DNA from: Pseudomonas sp. Q11
GTDB taxonomy: Bacteria > Pseudomonadota > Gammaproteobacteria > Pseudomonadales > Pseudomonadaceae
Assembly (NCBI RefSeq): GCF_024494355.1
Contig: NZ_JAKNQY010000011.1
Span: forward strand, 108,296 to 172,295
Direction: 5' to 3'
DNA: 64,000 nucleotides
A program made the translations under genes and the position numbers. The notes under the pieces were generated by a model. The model did not search any database, was not told where the DNA came from, and saw nothing but the letters and a program-made list of their open reading frames with translations. Positions 1 through 8,067 of this stretch are shown piece after piece. Position 1 is the first letter of the stretch. Each line of letters begins with the position of its first letter.

Positions 1-411
1 GATGACCGTACTGCCCGAGGCCGGGGTCAAAGGGTTGGGAAACGGTTTGGTCTCCAGGCCCAGTTTGTCGACGTAGTGATAGAACGCCGTGGACGACACC
101 GGAAACCGCATGCCCCCCAGTTCGGCAATAATACCCTCGGCGCCGTTGAACGCTTGTGAGCGCAGGCGCCCACCCATTTTCGACGCTTCGTAGACCACTG
201 GCTTGAGGCCCAGCTTCATCAACTCGTAGGCCGCCACCAGGCCGGCGATCCCGGCACCGACAACCGCGACTTCCGCCCCATGGTTGTGAGCGGGAATACT
301 GCCCAGGCCGGCCGGATGTTCGATCCAGTCGTCAAAAGCGAAAGGAAAGTCCGGCCCGAAAATGGTGATGGGCTTCTTGCCGTCTGCTGGGTGGCGATTG
401 TGCTTGTTCAT
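1..411 (-). CDS. davB: Lysine 2-monooxygenase, N-terminal part (runs off the left edge)
   Basis: FAD-dependent enzyme that oxidatively decarboxylates L-lysine to 5-aminovaleramide, the first step of the pseudomonad aminovalerate pathway. Only the first 137 residues lie in the window. Translation from the ATG at 411 starts MNKHNRHPADGKK and contains the dinucleotide-binding motif VVGAGIAGLVAAYE (about residues 49-62) and the amine-oxidase GGRLRS block. Both match my recollection of Pseudomonas DavB and related tryptophan 2-monooxygenase-like flavoenzymes. AAGGTCC just upstream of the start is a plausible ribosome site. The partner amidase davA would be expected beyond the left edge. A different flavin monoamine oxidase of the same family is the main alternative. 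Confidence 0.85.
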   Translation of the reverse strand, partial: MNKHNRHPADGKKPITIFGPDFPFAFDDWIEHPAGLGSIPAHNHGAEVAVVGAGIAGLVAAYELMKLGLKPVVYEASKMGGRLRSQAFNGAEGIIAELGGMRFPVSSTAFYHYVDKLGLETKPFPNPLTPASGSTVI

Positions 412-636
412 GGCGGACCTTGATTGGGCGACTCGACGCGGCGTGCGCGTCTGAGTATAGGAAAGATGCCAGCCATTCTAGAGAGGGCGAAACACGTTAA
501 TAAGACGCAATGTGTCGTCGTTCTGGATTGTTATGAGTCATTTTGATGCGTGGGTTAGTCGTAATGACGAAGCTGCGCCCTGTGAACCTTCTGGTCGCGA
601 GCAAGCCCGTTTTCACATTAGATAAGTTTCGAAGTG

Positions 637-655
637 ATGGTCTCTTTCAGACCAT
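637..655. promoter_or_regulatory. Perfect inverted repeat upstream of higBA
   Basis: ATGGTCT, five bases, then AGACCAT: a perfect 7-base dyad in the space between davB and the toxin gene. It could be an operator or a small stem-loop. What is seen is only the symmetry; any binding protein (the HigA-like antitoxin or the nearby Lrp regulator) is a guess. Confidence 0.35.
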
Positions 656-763
656 TCATGCTGTCGATCCACATCGAACTCTCACAGAAACCCCATTTAA
701 CAATTGCCCGGGGGATCAAGCTGGCCAGGCAGCGTCTGAAGCACCTAAGGTTATTCCCTTGAG

Positions 764-773
764 GTTATATAAC
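764..773. promoter_or_regulatory. Palindrome GTTATATAAC, candidate antitoxin operator
   Basis: A perfect 10-base palindrome 17 bases before the toxin start. It contains a TATA-rich core that could double as the -10 element, and a related GGTTAT half-site lies at 749-754. XRE-type antitoxins commonly repress their own promoter through such palindromes, so autoregulation is a reasonable inference. Confidence 0.4.
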
Positions 774-790
774 TTGGGTGGCATATTGGA

Positions 791-1156
791 ATGAGATGGG
801 ATGTTGAGTACACCGATGAATTTGAGAGGTGGTGGAACCGTCTCAGTGAGTCTGAGCAGGACGCTGTGCAGGTATCGGTGATGTTGCTTGGTGATGCCGG
901 GCCACATTTGGGTTTTCCTCACACCAGCGATATCAAAGGTTCGCGCCATGGCCACCTTCGGGAGTTACGGGTGCAACATGCAGGCAGACCTTATCGTGTG
1001 CTGTATGCATTTGATCCGCGCCGCTGCGCCATTCTGCTGATCGGCGGGGACAAAACGGGCCAGGATCGCTGGTATCAGGAGCACGTACCGTTGGCTGAGC
1101 GTCTTTATGACGAGCATTTGGAAGTCTTGAAGAATGAGGGCTGTGACAATGGCTAA
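791..1156 (+). CDS. higB: HigB/Gp49-like toxin of the RelE/ParE superfamily
   Basis: Predicted type II toxin of 121 residues, probably a ribosome-dependent mRNA endonuclease. The start MRWDVEYTDEFERWW and the central ELRVQHAGRPYRVLYAF strand are characteristic of the Gp49-like (HigB) branch of the RelE fold. They are followed by a basic, Lys/Arg-containing segment around GGDKTGQDRWY. Toxin first and antitoxin second is the usual order for higBA and opposite to most relBE pairs. The gene overlaps the antitoxin start by 8 bases, indicating translational coupling. The Shine-Dalgarno is weak (TTGGA), as is common for toxins. Toxic activity is not shown by sequence alone. Confidence 0.8.
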   Translation: MRWDVEYTDEFERWWNRLSESEQDAVQVSVMLLGDAGPHLGFPHTSDIKGSRHGHLRELRVQHAGRPYRVLYAFDPRRCAILLIGGDKTGQDRWYQEHVPLAERLYDEHLEVLKNEGCDNG

Positions 1157-1463
1157 GAAGTTTGCAGATTTAGTAGCGCGTCGTTCGCCTGACGCCCAGG
1201 CTCGTACGCAGGCTCTGTATCAGAAACTGAGGGCAGAAATGCCGCTTCACGAGTTGCGTCAGGCGCAGGAGTTGAGCCAGGAGGCTCTGGCCAGGACGCT
1301 GCATATCAATCAGGCAGCGGTGTCGAAGATGGAGCGTCGCACCGACATGTACATCAGCACATTGCGTAATTACATTCGTGCTATGGGGGGGGAATTGGAA
1401 ATTATCGCAACTTTCCCTGATGGGCAGGTCAGGATAGAAAATTTCTCCCATCAAACACAGTAA
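1149..1463 (+). CDS. higA: HigA-like XRE-family antitoxin
   Basis: Predicted 104-residue DNA-binding antitoxin that neutralises the preceding toxin and represses the operon. The helix-turn-helix lies around residues 38-65 (LRQAQELSQEALARTLHINQ, then AAVSKMERR). The C-terminal strand GGELEIIATFPDGQVRI is typical of this antitoxin group. I chose the ATG at 1149 over the in-frame codon at 1134, because GAGG sits 9-13 bases upstream and the family starts MAKKF. It overlaps higB by 8 bases. The gene ends close to a degenerate REP sequence, so little more is transcribed with it. Confidence 0.8.
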   Translation: MAKKFADLVARRSPDAQARTQALYQKLRAEMPLHELRQAQELSQEALARTLHINQAAVSKMERRTDMYISTLRNYIRAMGGELEIIATFPDGQVRIENFSHQTQ

Positions 1464-1474
1464 CCCGCATTCTC

Positions 1475-1504
1475 TGTGGGAGCGCACCGGCTCGCGATAG
1501 CGGC
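1475..1504. repeat. Degenerate single REP sequence
   Basis: TGTGGGAGCGCACCGGCTCG followed by CGATAGCGGC resembles the Pseudomonas REP core GGGAGCGAGCCTGCTCGC with changes in the loop. It stands alone, without an inverted partner nearby. Confidence 0.6.
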
Positions 1505-1551
1505 ATGTCGGTCATGGTCCGATGCCATCGTGAGCACGTTAAGTCGCACGC

Positions 1552-2013
1552 TCAGACCGGCTGCCCCCGGTCGATCTTGCTGCTGAGGATGATCGAAGTG
1601 GTGGTTTTCTCCACCCCCTCCACACTGCCAATCTGGTCCAGTAACTGATCCAGCTGCTCCGGCGAGTCCGTGCGCAGCCAGGCCACATAGTCGAATTCGC
1701 CGCTGACCGCGCACAGTTGCTGGACCTGGGCCATCGCACTCAAGCGCCGTAGCACTTCCTTGCCGGAGCGCGGTTGAACCTTGATGCCGACATAAGCCTG
1801 CAACCCGCCGTCAATCACCCGCTGTCCCAGACGCACGCCGTACCCGGTAATCACCTTGGCCTTCTCGAGCCGTGCCAGCCGCGAAGTCACGGTGGTGCGG
1901 GCGATGCCCAATTGTCGGGCGAGCATGGCGACGCTTTCCCGGGCATTGATTTGCAGGGCGGCAATCAGTTGGCGGTCGATTTCGTCGAGGACGGGAGGGC
2001 GGCTGTCAGACAA
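1552..2013 (-). CDS. Lrp/AsnC-family transcriptional regulator
   Basis: A 153-residue regulator with an N-terminal winged helix-turn-helix (LDEIDRQLIAALQINARE, then VAMLARQLGIARTTVTSRLA, about residues 9-50). A C-terminal RAM/AsnC ligand domain follows (AYVGIKVQPRSG to TTTSIILSSKIDRGQ). Proteins of this family sense amino acids and often control adjacent catabolic or transport genes. The neighbours are an AGCS symporter and, beyond higBA, lysine catabolism gene davB, so an amino-acid effector is likely. The start is TTG at 2013 with GGAG six bases upstream; no ATG is available near the N-terminus. Which gene it controls cannot be decided from this sequence. Confidence 0.85.
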   Translation of the reverse strand: MSDSRPPVLDEIDRQLIAALQINARESVAMLARQLGIARTTVTSRLARLEKAKVITGYGVRLGQRVIDGGLQAYVGIKVQPRSGKEVLRRLSAMAQVQQLCAVSGEFDYVAWLRTDSPEQLDQLLDQIGSVEGVEKTTTSIILSSKIDRGQPV

Positions 2014-2172
2014 GATGGGCTCCGGCGTGGATATCGGTGGTAGGCATGTTACATGCCTTTGCCACCGACTCCATTGGGATGCGGTCGGGAAATGCCTGCC
2101 ACCATGACTTTGCTCATGGCGGCAGTATCAGCAGATTTGACGATGCGGGCATCAGCCCGTTTCAGAGGTGGC

Positions 2173-2193
2173 CGCAGCCCAATCCAGGCTGCG
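2173..2193 (-). terminator. Stem-loop after the AGCS symporter gene
   Basis: CGCAGCC, seven bases, then GGCTGCG forms a 7-bp GC-rich stem 12 bases after the symporter stop codon. No U-run follows on the minus strand, so it may only stabilise the transcript end rather than terminate by itself. Confidence 0.35.
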
Positions 2194-2205
2194 ACCGGGT
2201 CAGGA

Positions 2206-3636
2206 TCATTTCCAGCGATTCGTATCCCATGCCTTGCGGTCGAGATCGAGGTCGGGGAATTTTGCCGGATCGAAGACCGGCCTTGCCACACCGGCTTTCA
2301 ACTGCGCGCGGAAGTCGTTGATCACCCGTATTGCAGTAGGGAACAACATCAGAATCGCAATCAGGTTCACAAGTGCCAGAATGCCCATCATCGGGTCTGA
2401 GAAGAAGAAGACCGAGGTGGCGTTCGGGGCGGCGGCGCCGAGGAAAATCAAGCCCAGGATCAACACGCGCAGCACCAGCAGGGCGGGTTTGGATTGGGTG
2501 ATGGCCGCCAGTGCGTTCTCACCCAGATAAACGTTATAGATGATGGACGAGAAGGCGAAGAGCAGGATCGCCAGACTCAACGCGTAGCGCGACCACTCAC
2601 CAAAATGGCTGGCCAGTGACTGCTGTGTCAGCACGACACCGTCGATACCCGTTGCGCCGGCAACGTAGACATCACCCAGCAGGATGATGAACGCCGTGCA
2701 CGAGCAAATCACGATCGTGTCGATGAAAACCGAGAACGATTGGGTGATGCCCTGGCTGACCGGGTGATGGACCAGCGCAGTGGCTGCGACGTTCGGTGCC
2801 GAACCAAGCCCCGCCTCGTTTGAGAACAGCCCGCGGCGCAAGCCTTGCGCGATCGCAGCCCCCATGCCACCGGCGATGGCTTCTTCATAGCCGAAGGCGC
2901 TCGAGACGATGCGTACGAAGAGCGCCGGAATTTCACCGATGTTCATCACGATGACGATCAGGGCAAGCGCCAGGTAACCCAGCGCCATGACGGGTACCAC
3001 GACGTCGGCCGCCTTGGCGATGCGCTTGATGCCACCAAAGATCACGAACCCGGTAACAAGGACCAGTAGCGCTCCGGTCACAAAGCGGCTGATCCCGAAC
3101 GAATCCTGCATCGCGCCGGCAACAGTGTTGCCTTGGAAGGCATTGAAGCCAAGGCCGAAGGCCGCCAGCAGACAGATTGCATAAACTATCGCAAGCCAGT
3201 TGTAGTTCGACCCGAGGCCATGCCGGATATAGTCGGCTGGGCCGCCACGGAAGGAGTGTTCACCGTCAGTGCGCTTATAAATCTGGGCAAGCGTACATTC
3301 GACGAGACTGGTTGCCATGCCGATGAGCGCGATGCACCACATCCAGAAAACCGCTCCGGGCCCACCGAGTGTGATCGCGACGGCTACGCCGGCAATGTTT
3401 CCGCCGCCCACGCGGCCGCCCACCGATACGAGCAGCGCTTGGCGTGCGCTGAGGTTGTTGGGGTCGCTGTTCTGGTTCTTCCCTGAGAGTACGCGGAACA
3501 TCCGGCCGAAGAATTCGAACTGGACGAAACCCGACATAATCGTGATGAACACTCCGAAGACTACGAGAATGGGTATGAGCGACCACCCCCACGTGAGGCT
3601 GTCGACATACCCAAACAGCGTTTGCAGGAATTCCAT
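2206..3636 (-). CDS. Alanine/glycine:cation symporter (AGCS family)
   Basis: Inner-membrane sodium- or proton-coupled amino-acid carrier, 476 residues with about 10-12 hydrophobic segments, the family's normal size. Family blocks visible: GGRVGGGNIAGVAVAITLGG (about residues 52-71), GPGAVFWMWCIALIGMATS, the helix with GLRRGLFSNEAGLGSAPNVA, and EEAIAGGMGAAIAQG. The start at 3636 follows AGGAGAAACAG, an excellent ribosome site. It lies upstream of, and in the same direction as, the Lrp-type regulator, so that protein may control it. Substrate (alanine, glycine or serine) is inferred from the family only. Confidence 0.85.
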   Translation of the reverse strand: MEFLQTLFGYVDSLTWGWSLIPILVVFGVFITIMSGFVQFEFFGRMFRVLSGKNQNSDPNNLSARQALLVSVGGRVGGGNIAGVAVAITLGGPGAVFWMWCIALIGMATSLVECTLAQIYKRTDGEHSFRGGPADYIRHGLGSNYNWLAIVYAICLLAAFGLGFNAFQGNTVAGAMQDSFGISRFVTGALLVLVTGFVIFGGIKRIAKAADVVVPVMALGYLALALIVIVMNIGEIPALFVRIVSSAFGYEEAIAGGMGAAIAQGLRRGLFSNEAGLGSAPNVAATALVHHPVSQGITQSFSVFIDTIVICSCTAFIILLGDVYVAGATGIDGVVLTQQSLASHFGEWSRYALSLAILLFAFSSIIYNVYLGENALAAITQSKPALLVLRVLILGLIFLGAAAPNATSVFFFSDPMMGILALVNLIAILMLFPTAIRVINDFRAQLKAGVARPVFDPAKFPDLDLDRKAWDTNRWK

Positions 3637-4079
3637 CTGTTTCTCCTATATTTCTTATTATCGGCGGAACGACTTTCTTGAGCGTCCCGCGATCAGTTTT
3701 ATGCCTGGTTTTACATCCGATTTCTCGTCTTCGGACGTTTCGATGCCGCCGATCGTTCCCGATCCGAAAACCCGCAACATGGCACCGTCGAGTTGTTCGA
3801 GGGCAGCACCGGCCTTTATCGCTGGCAGTGGCCGGGCCCTGGCGGGCGCAACTGTACTACAGAGCGGTAAGTTTGGGCCCTGATAGTTATGCGCAATCAG
3901 TCTCAGGGTTTTCAAATATCTGTTCACATGAGTGCTACTGCTATTTTTCTGAGTGCCCGGTATAGGTGACATTCAATATAGCTGGTTGCGGATATATGAC
4001 ATGGATGATGCCCTCATCCCGAAGCAACTTGGCTACCAGCTCTGGCAACGGCGCCCAGTCTTGCCGCTCAGAAACGACG
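3637..4079. other. Gene-poor region between AGCS symporter and tRNA-Ile2
   Basis: About 440 bases with no gene I can support. Several stop-free stretches exist, for example 62 plus-strand codons ending at TAA 3868-3870 and a minus-strand frame ending at 3941. None has a start codon with a ribosome site or a recognisable domain. The codon composition of the 62-codon stretch is gene-like, so a decayed gene fragment beside the tRNA is possible but unproven. Confidence 0.4.
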
Positions 4080-4102
4080 AAAGCCGCGCAATGCGCGGCT
4101 TT
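4080..4102 (-). terminator. Intrinsic terminator after tRNA-Ile2
   Basis: AAAGCCGCGC, loop of three, GCGCGGCTTT: a perfect 10-bp stem 5 bases beyond the CCA end of the tRNA on the minus strand. A short T-run forms the 3' edge of the stem. Its position and strength fit transcription termination of the tRNA gene. Confidence 0.75.
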
Positions 4103-4107
4103 CAAGA

Positions 4108-4184
4108 TGGTGGGCCCACACGGACTCGAACCGTGGACCAAAGGATTATGAGTCCTCTGCTCTAACCAACTGAGCTATAGGCCC
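4108..4184 (-). tRNA. ileX: tRNA-Ile2, anticodon CAU (lysidine-modified, reads AUA)
   Basis: A 77-base cloverleaf with encoded CCA. Acceptor 5' GGGCCTA pairs with TGGGCCC, the D arm is GCTC/GAGC, the anticodon arm GAGGA-CTCATAA-TCCTT, the T arm CACGG-TTCGAGT-CCGTG. The anticodon CAT could be methionine or isoleucine. The acceptor pairs C4-G69 and C5-G68, which are recognition determinants for TilS, point to the minor tRNA-Ile whose wobble C becomes lysidine. Elongator tRNA-Met normally lacks these pairs. A location near rpoD also matches ileX of E. coli. Automated tools often label this gene tRNA-Met. It starts only 15 bases after the rmcA stop codon. Confidence 0.9.
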
Positions 4185-4198
4185 TCAGTAGGTCGCGG

Positions 4199-4204
4199 AT
4201 TATA
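4199..4204 (-). promoter_or_regulatory. TATAAT -10 box for tRNA-Ile2 overlapping the rmcA stop codon
   Basis: On the minus strand the end of rmcA reads TCG TTA TAA followed by TCC, so the perfect TATAAT includes the TAA stop codon. The next bases, CCGCGACC, form a GC-rich discriminator typical of stable-RNA promoters under stringent control. The tRNA begins about 15 bases downstream. The -35 region, inside rmcA, is poor (around TAGCAC). Confidence 0.55.
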
Positions 4205-7200
4205 ACGACGGTTTCTCGGCTGTGCTATCCGAAAAATCCGATACGGTCATACGAAGAAACGTTGCGGCGAACTCTTCGGCGCACAGGGGCAGGCTGACGA
4301 TGTAGCCCTGGATCTGTTCGCACCCTTCTTCAGCCAGGAATTGCTGCTGGGCCAGGGTTTCGACGCCTTCGGCGATGATGGTGAATTGCATGCTGCGGCC
4401 CAGGGCGATGATTGCCCGCACGATGGCCACGTCGTGGGGGTCATCGGGCAGGCCGCGGACGAAGGACTGGTCGATCTTGAGAAAATCCAGTGGCAAGCGT
4501 TTGAGATAGCTCAGGGAGGAATAGCCGGTGCCGAAGTCGTCGATCGCCAGTTGCACGCCGAGTTTTTTCAGTTGGTGCAGCACCGCCAGCGCCTCTTCGG
4601 CCTGGCTCATGATGAAGTTTTCAGTAATTTCCAGTTGCAATAAGCCGGGCTTGAGACGGTGCTCACGCAGCAGTTGTTCGATACGTCCCAGCAGGTTGGG
4701 TTGGCGCAGTTGGGCTCCGGCAAGATTGACCGACAGTGGGCCGAGACTTTCATAGGTATCGTTCCATTCGGACAGTTGCCGGCAGGCACATTCCAGTACC
4801 CAGTCGCCAATTTGCAGGATCATGCCGTTTTCTTCCGCCAAGGGGATGAAATGTTCCGGCGGCACGTCGCCAAACGTGGGATGGGTCCAGCGTATCAGCG
4901 CCTCGGCGCCCACCAGCTGGTTGTCGGCGAGGCTGAATTTTGGTTGGTAAGACAGCGACAACTCGTTGCGTTCTATGGCTCGTCGCAACTCGTGTTCCAG
5001 AGCCACCCGCTCACTGGCCTGGGCGGTGAGGTCGCGGGTGTAGCTTTCCACCCGGTTGCGACCCTTGGCTTTGGAGCGGTACATCGCCGCATCGGCATTC
5101 TTGACCAGGGTGGCAACGTCGCAGCCATCTTGCGGGTACAGGCTGGTGCCGATGCTGGCGCTGATGAAGAATTCATGCTCGCCGGCCTGGAACGGCGCGG
5201 CAAAGCAATTCAACAGCTTCTGGGCGATGTACTCGGCATCGCTGGGTTGTTGCAGGCCTGGCAGCAAGATGATGAATTCGTCTCCACCCAGGCGCGCCAC
5301 GGTGTCGATATCGCGCAACTGCTCACGCAGACGCACGGCGATGCCCTTGAGCAGCAGATCCCCCACCGGGTGCCCCAGGCTGTCATTGATGTGCTTGAAG
5401 CGATCCAGGTCCAGAAATAGCACCGCACCCTGGCCTCCATTTTCCTGCTGGCTGTTGAGAGCCATCAGTAAGCGGCTTTCGAACAATGTACGATTCGGCA
5501 GGCCGGTGAGCGGGTCGTGGTGCGCCTGGTAGTCAAGTCGGGCCTGGGCGTGTTTGAGGCTGGAAATATCGGCAAAGACCGCAACGAAATGGGTGATCTC
5601 CCGATCCCGATTACGCACCGCACTGATGGTCAGCCAACTGGGATACAGCTCGCCGTTTTTACGCCGATTGGAAATCTCCCCCTGCCAGTGGCCATCGGCT
5701 GTCAACTGATGCCACATCGCGGCGTAAAACGCGCTGTCATGCAGGCCGGAAGCCAACAGCCGCGGGGTATGGCCCAGGGCTTCGGTTTCGCTATAGCCGG
5801 TGATTTCGCTGAAGGCACGGTTTACCGCGCTGATGTGTTGTTGCGTATCGGTGATCAACACGCCTTCGGCGGTGCTCTCGAATACCGTTGCGGCCTGTTG
5901 CAGCTTTTCCTGCATCAGGTGGCGTTCGGTGATGTCCCGGGCGATGGTCAGCATGCAGTCCTCGTTGCCGATGGGGAGGGGCCGACTGGATACCTCACAA
6001 AGCCGTACCTGCCCGTCGTTGCGGCGGATATGGCACCTGAAATCCCTGACATAACCGTCTCGTTGCAGCAGGTCGAGCATCTGTTTGCGCTCGTTGAGGT
6101 TGACCCAGATGCCCAGGTCCAGGGTGGAGCGGTCCACCGACAGGGCGCTGTTGAAACCGGTAATGCGGCTGAAGCCTTCGTTGACCTCAATCAGCAGGCC
6201 GTCACTTTGTCGGGACAGCAGCAGGCCGTCGGGCGAGGCGTGAAAAGCCTTGGCGAACTTCTCTTCGGAGGTTTGCAATTGCTGCTGGGTTTCCTTGAGC
6301 TGGCTGATGTCACGGACCACCACGACCAAGGCTGGGGTGGTGTCCAGGTCGAAGGGTTCGGCGGAGATCAGCCCAGTGAACACCTGGCCGTTACTGCGGC
6401 GGAAAGTCATTTCCAGATTACGGATACTGCCGGCCTGCAATCTTTGCAGCAGCCCCGGCCCCACGTTCTGATTGCCCCAGATGTTCAGTTCGGTCGCGGT
6501 CTGGCCTACCACCTCTGCGGCGCTCAGACCAATTTGTTCTTCGAAGGCTTTGTTGACCTCCAACAGGCAACCGTCCAGCAGGCGCGCAATCACCAGGATG
6601 TCCGGACACTGGCGGAATACCGAAGCGAACTTCTGCTCCGATAGACGCAGCGCTTCTTCGGTGCGTTTGGCTTCACTGATGTCGATCATCAACCCGCGCA
6701 TCACCGGCTCGTGGCCGTGCTCGATCAGGCTGACGATATCGCGTACCCACAGGCAGCGGCCGTCAGCGGTGATCACGCGGTAATCAATGCAATGGTCTCG
6801 GCCCGCCAGCACTTCATGATCGCAATAGGTCTGGGCGCGGATCAGGTCGGCAGGATGAATAATGTTGCGCCAGAACCCTGGAATCAGCCAGTGGGCGAGG
6901 GGGTAACCGAGCAGTTCTTCGGCGTGGGGCGATACATAGCTGTAGGTAAAATCGCTGACCCTTGCCTCCCAGGCAATTGCTGAAAGGCTCTCCACCAGCC
7001 CGCGATAGTGGTATTCGCTGCTGCGCAGTTCTTGTTCCAGATCGACTCGTCGCGCGATCTCTGAGCTGAGGCGACGATTGATGCGAATCACCGCCGCGAG
7101 GACACCGCTCAATAGGAACAGCGCAGGCAAGCCGTAAAGCAGCAGATCTGACCAGAACCTTCGATAATCTCGGACATTGCCGACCCATTTTTCCTGGATT

Positions 7201-7943
7201 TCGCTGATCTGGACTGGGGTCATGTCCGCTATCACCTTGTCCAGGATCCCCACCAGTATCTTGTTTTCTCGTGGGACGCCCATTGCCAGTTGATAGCGAT
7301 AGGGCGTTTCTCCGCTGACATAGAGGCCGTCGAGCTTGAGCTGGCGCAGGCTCCAGACACTGGAAGCCAGGTCGCCCACCACGGCATCCACTTTGTCAGT
7401 TGCCAGGGCCTGCAGAGCTGAACTGACATTGGGCAGCGCCATCAGATTCAGGTCGGGATGGTGGTTGCGCAGCAGTTCGTGGGGGGCATAGTTTTCCACC
7501 ACGGCGATTTTCAACCCGTACAGATCCTCAAGATTATGAGGTTCGGCACCGCCGTGATGGGCCAGGATGACTATCGGGAAGTCGAGATATGGGCGGGTGA
7601 AGGCCAGGTAACTCTGACGTTCTGGGGTGGACATGATGCCCGGCAACAGATCGATTTTGCCCTGTGCGACTTGTTCCAGCACCATGGTCCAACTGACAGG
7701 CTCGATGGGCGTGAGTGTGACAGCCAGCCGCTCGCGGATAACATCCACGTAGTCGGCGGCCAGGCCCTGATATCGCCCTTGATCGTCACGAAACTCGAAC
7801 GGCGGCCAGGAGGCGTCTACACCCAGGCGCAAGTCGGGGTGGTCCTTGAGCCAGCGGCGCTCTTCGTCTGTAAGCGTCAGCGCGCCAGCCGTTGCGGTCC
7901 AGGTCATCAATGACAGCAAAATCACGGCCGTCAGTCTGGGCAT
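4200..7943 (-). CDS. rmcA: Bifunctional c-di-GMP enzyme: periplasmic sensor, four PAS, GGDEF and EAL
   Basis: Membrane protein of 1247 residues, apparently the orthologue of RmcA (PA0575) of P. aeruginosa, a redox-responsive c-di-GMP modulator encoded next to rpoD. Layout: signal peptide 1-20, periplasmic solute-binding-like domain about 22-250, membrane helix about 267-288, four PAS domains (about 310-425, 435-550, 557-675, 684-795), GGDEF domain 803-965 and EAL domain about 985-1235. The cyclase motif GGDEF (886-890) is intact. The EAL motif (1014-1016), SVNLAGAQL, EITEN, DDFGTGYS (1135-1142) and AEGVET are also intact, so both activities are possible. I place the start at ATG 7943, because it opens a clean signal peptide; upstream in-frame residues are not protein-like. 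Confidence 0.9.
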   Translation of the reverse strand: MPRLTAVILLSLMTWTATAGALTLTDEERRWLKDHPDLRLGVDASWPPFEFRDDQGRYQGLAADYVDVIRERLAVTLTPIEPVSWTMVLEQVAQGKIDLLPGIMSTPERQSYLAFTRPYLDFPIVILAHHGGAEPHNLEDLYGLKIAVVENYAPHELLRNHHPDLNLMALPNVSSALQALATDKVDAVVGDLASSVWSLRQLKLDGLYVSGETPYRYQLAMGVPRENKILVGILDKVIADMTPVQISEIQEKWVGNVRDYRRFWSDLLLYGLPALFLLSGVLAAVIRINRRLSSEIARRVDLEQELRSSEYHYRGLVESLSAIAWEARVSDFTYSYVSPHAEELLGYPLAHWLIPGFWRNIIHPADLIRAQTYCDHEVLAGRDHCIDYRVITADGRCLWVRDIVSLIEHGHEPVMRGLMIDISEAKRTEEALRLSEQKFASVFRQCPDILVIARLLDGCLLEVNKAFEEQIGLSAAEVVGQTATELNIWGNQNVGPGLLQRLQAGSIRNLEMTFRRSNGQVFTGLISAEPFDLDTTPALVVVVRDISQLKETQQQLQTSEEKFAKAFHASPDGLLLSRQSDGLLIEVNEGFSRITGFNSALSVDRSTLDLGIWVNLNERKQMLDLLQRDGYVRDFRCHIRRNDGQVRLCEVSSRPLPIGNEDCMLTIARDITERHLMQEKLQQAATVFESTAEGVLITDTQQHISAVNRAFSEITGYSETEALGHTPRLLASGLHDSAFYAAMWHQLTADGHWQGEISNRRKNGELYPSWLTISAVRNRDREITHFVAVFADISSLKHAQARLDYQAHHDPLTGLPNRTLFESRLLMALNSQQENGGQGAVLFLDLDRFKHINDSLGHPVGDLLLKGIAVRLREQLRDIDTVARLGGDEFIILLPGLQQPSDAEYIAQKLLNCFAAPFQAGEHEFFISASIGTSLYPQDGCDVATLVKNADAAMYRSKAKGRNRVESYTRDLTAQASERVALEHELRRAIERNELSLSYQPKFSLADNQLVGAEALIRWTHPTFGDVPPEHFIPLAEENGMILQIGDWVLECACRQLSEWNDTYESLGPLSVNLAGAQLRQPNLLGRIEQLLREHRLKPGLLQLEITENFIMSQAEEALAVLHQLKKLGVQLAIDDFGTGYSSLSYLKRLPLDFLKIDQSFVRGLPDDPHDVAIVRAIIALGRSMQFTIIAEGVETLAQQQFLAEEGCEQIQGYIVSLPLCAEEFAATFLRMTVSDFSDSTAEKPSL

Positions 7944-8035
7944 CACGGTCTCGTCATGGCTTGGGGAGGATGTTTCGAGTGTAGACGGGCAATAGGGCGG
8001 GGGCGCGCAAGGAGGGGATTTTATCTGCACATAAC

Positions 8036-8063
8036 AAAACCCCCGGCAGGGCCGGGGGTTTTT
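8036..8063. terminator. Intrinsic terminator between rpoD and rmcA
   Basis: AAAACCCCCGGC, loop AGG, GCCGGGGGTTTTT: a 12-bp stem with flanking A and T runs, so it can work in both directions. On the minus strand it lies just after the rpoD stop codon and separates rpoD from rmcA. Confidence 0.9.
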
Positions 8064-8067
8064 AACG

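Larger units (their letters stand above)
412..790. other. Intergenic region between davB and higB
   Basis: This 379-base gap carries the davB promoter side and the upstream control region of the toxin-antitoxin pair. Two palindromes are visible, at 637-655 and 764-773, listed separately. An open frame at 543-794 overlaps the toxin start by ATGA. It has no convincing ribosome site, an irregular composition and no recognisable domain, so I do not call it a gene. Confidence 0.5.

Noticed and set aside
543..794. Open frame of 83 codons overlapping the higB start by ATGA
   Set aside because: No good ribosome site, no domain, and it spans the palindromic control region; chance open frame is more likely.
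3682..3870. 62-codon stop-free plus-strand stretch with gene-like codon use near the tRNA
   Set aside because: No start codon with ribosome site and no recognisable family; at most a decayed fragment.
3941..4141. Minus-strand frame running from inside the tRNA, ending in a protein-like segment
   Set aside because: Its only ATG lies inside tRNA-Ile2 and it crosses the terminator stem.
4108..4184. tRNA-Met call for the CAU anticodon
   Set aside because: C4-G69 and C5-G68 pairs indicate the lysidine-modified tRNA-Ile2 rather than elongator Met.
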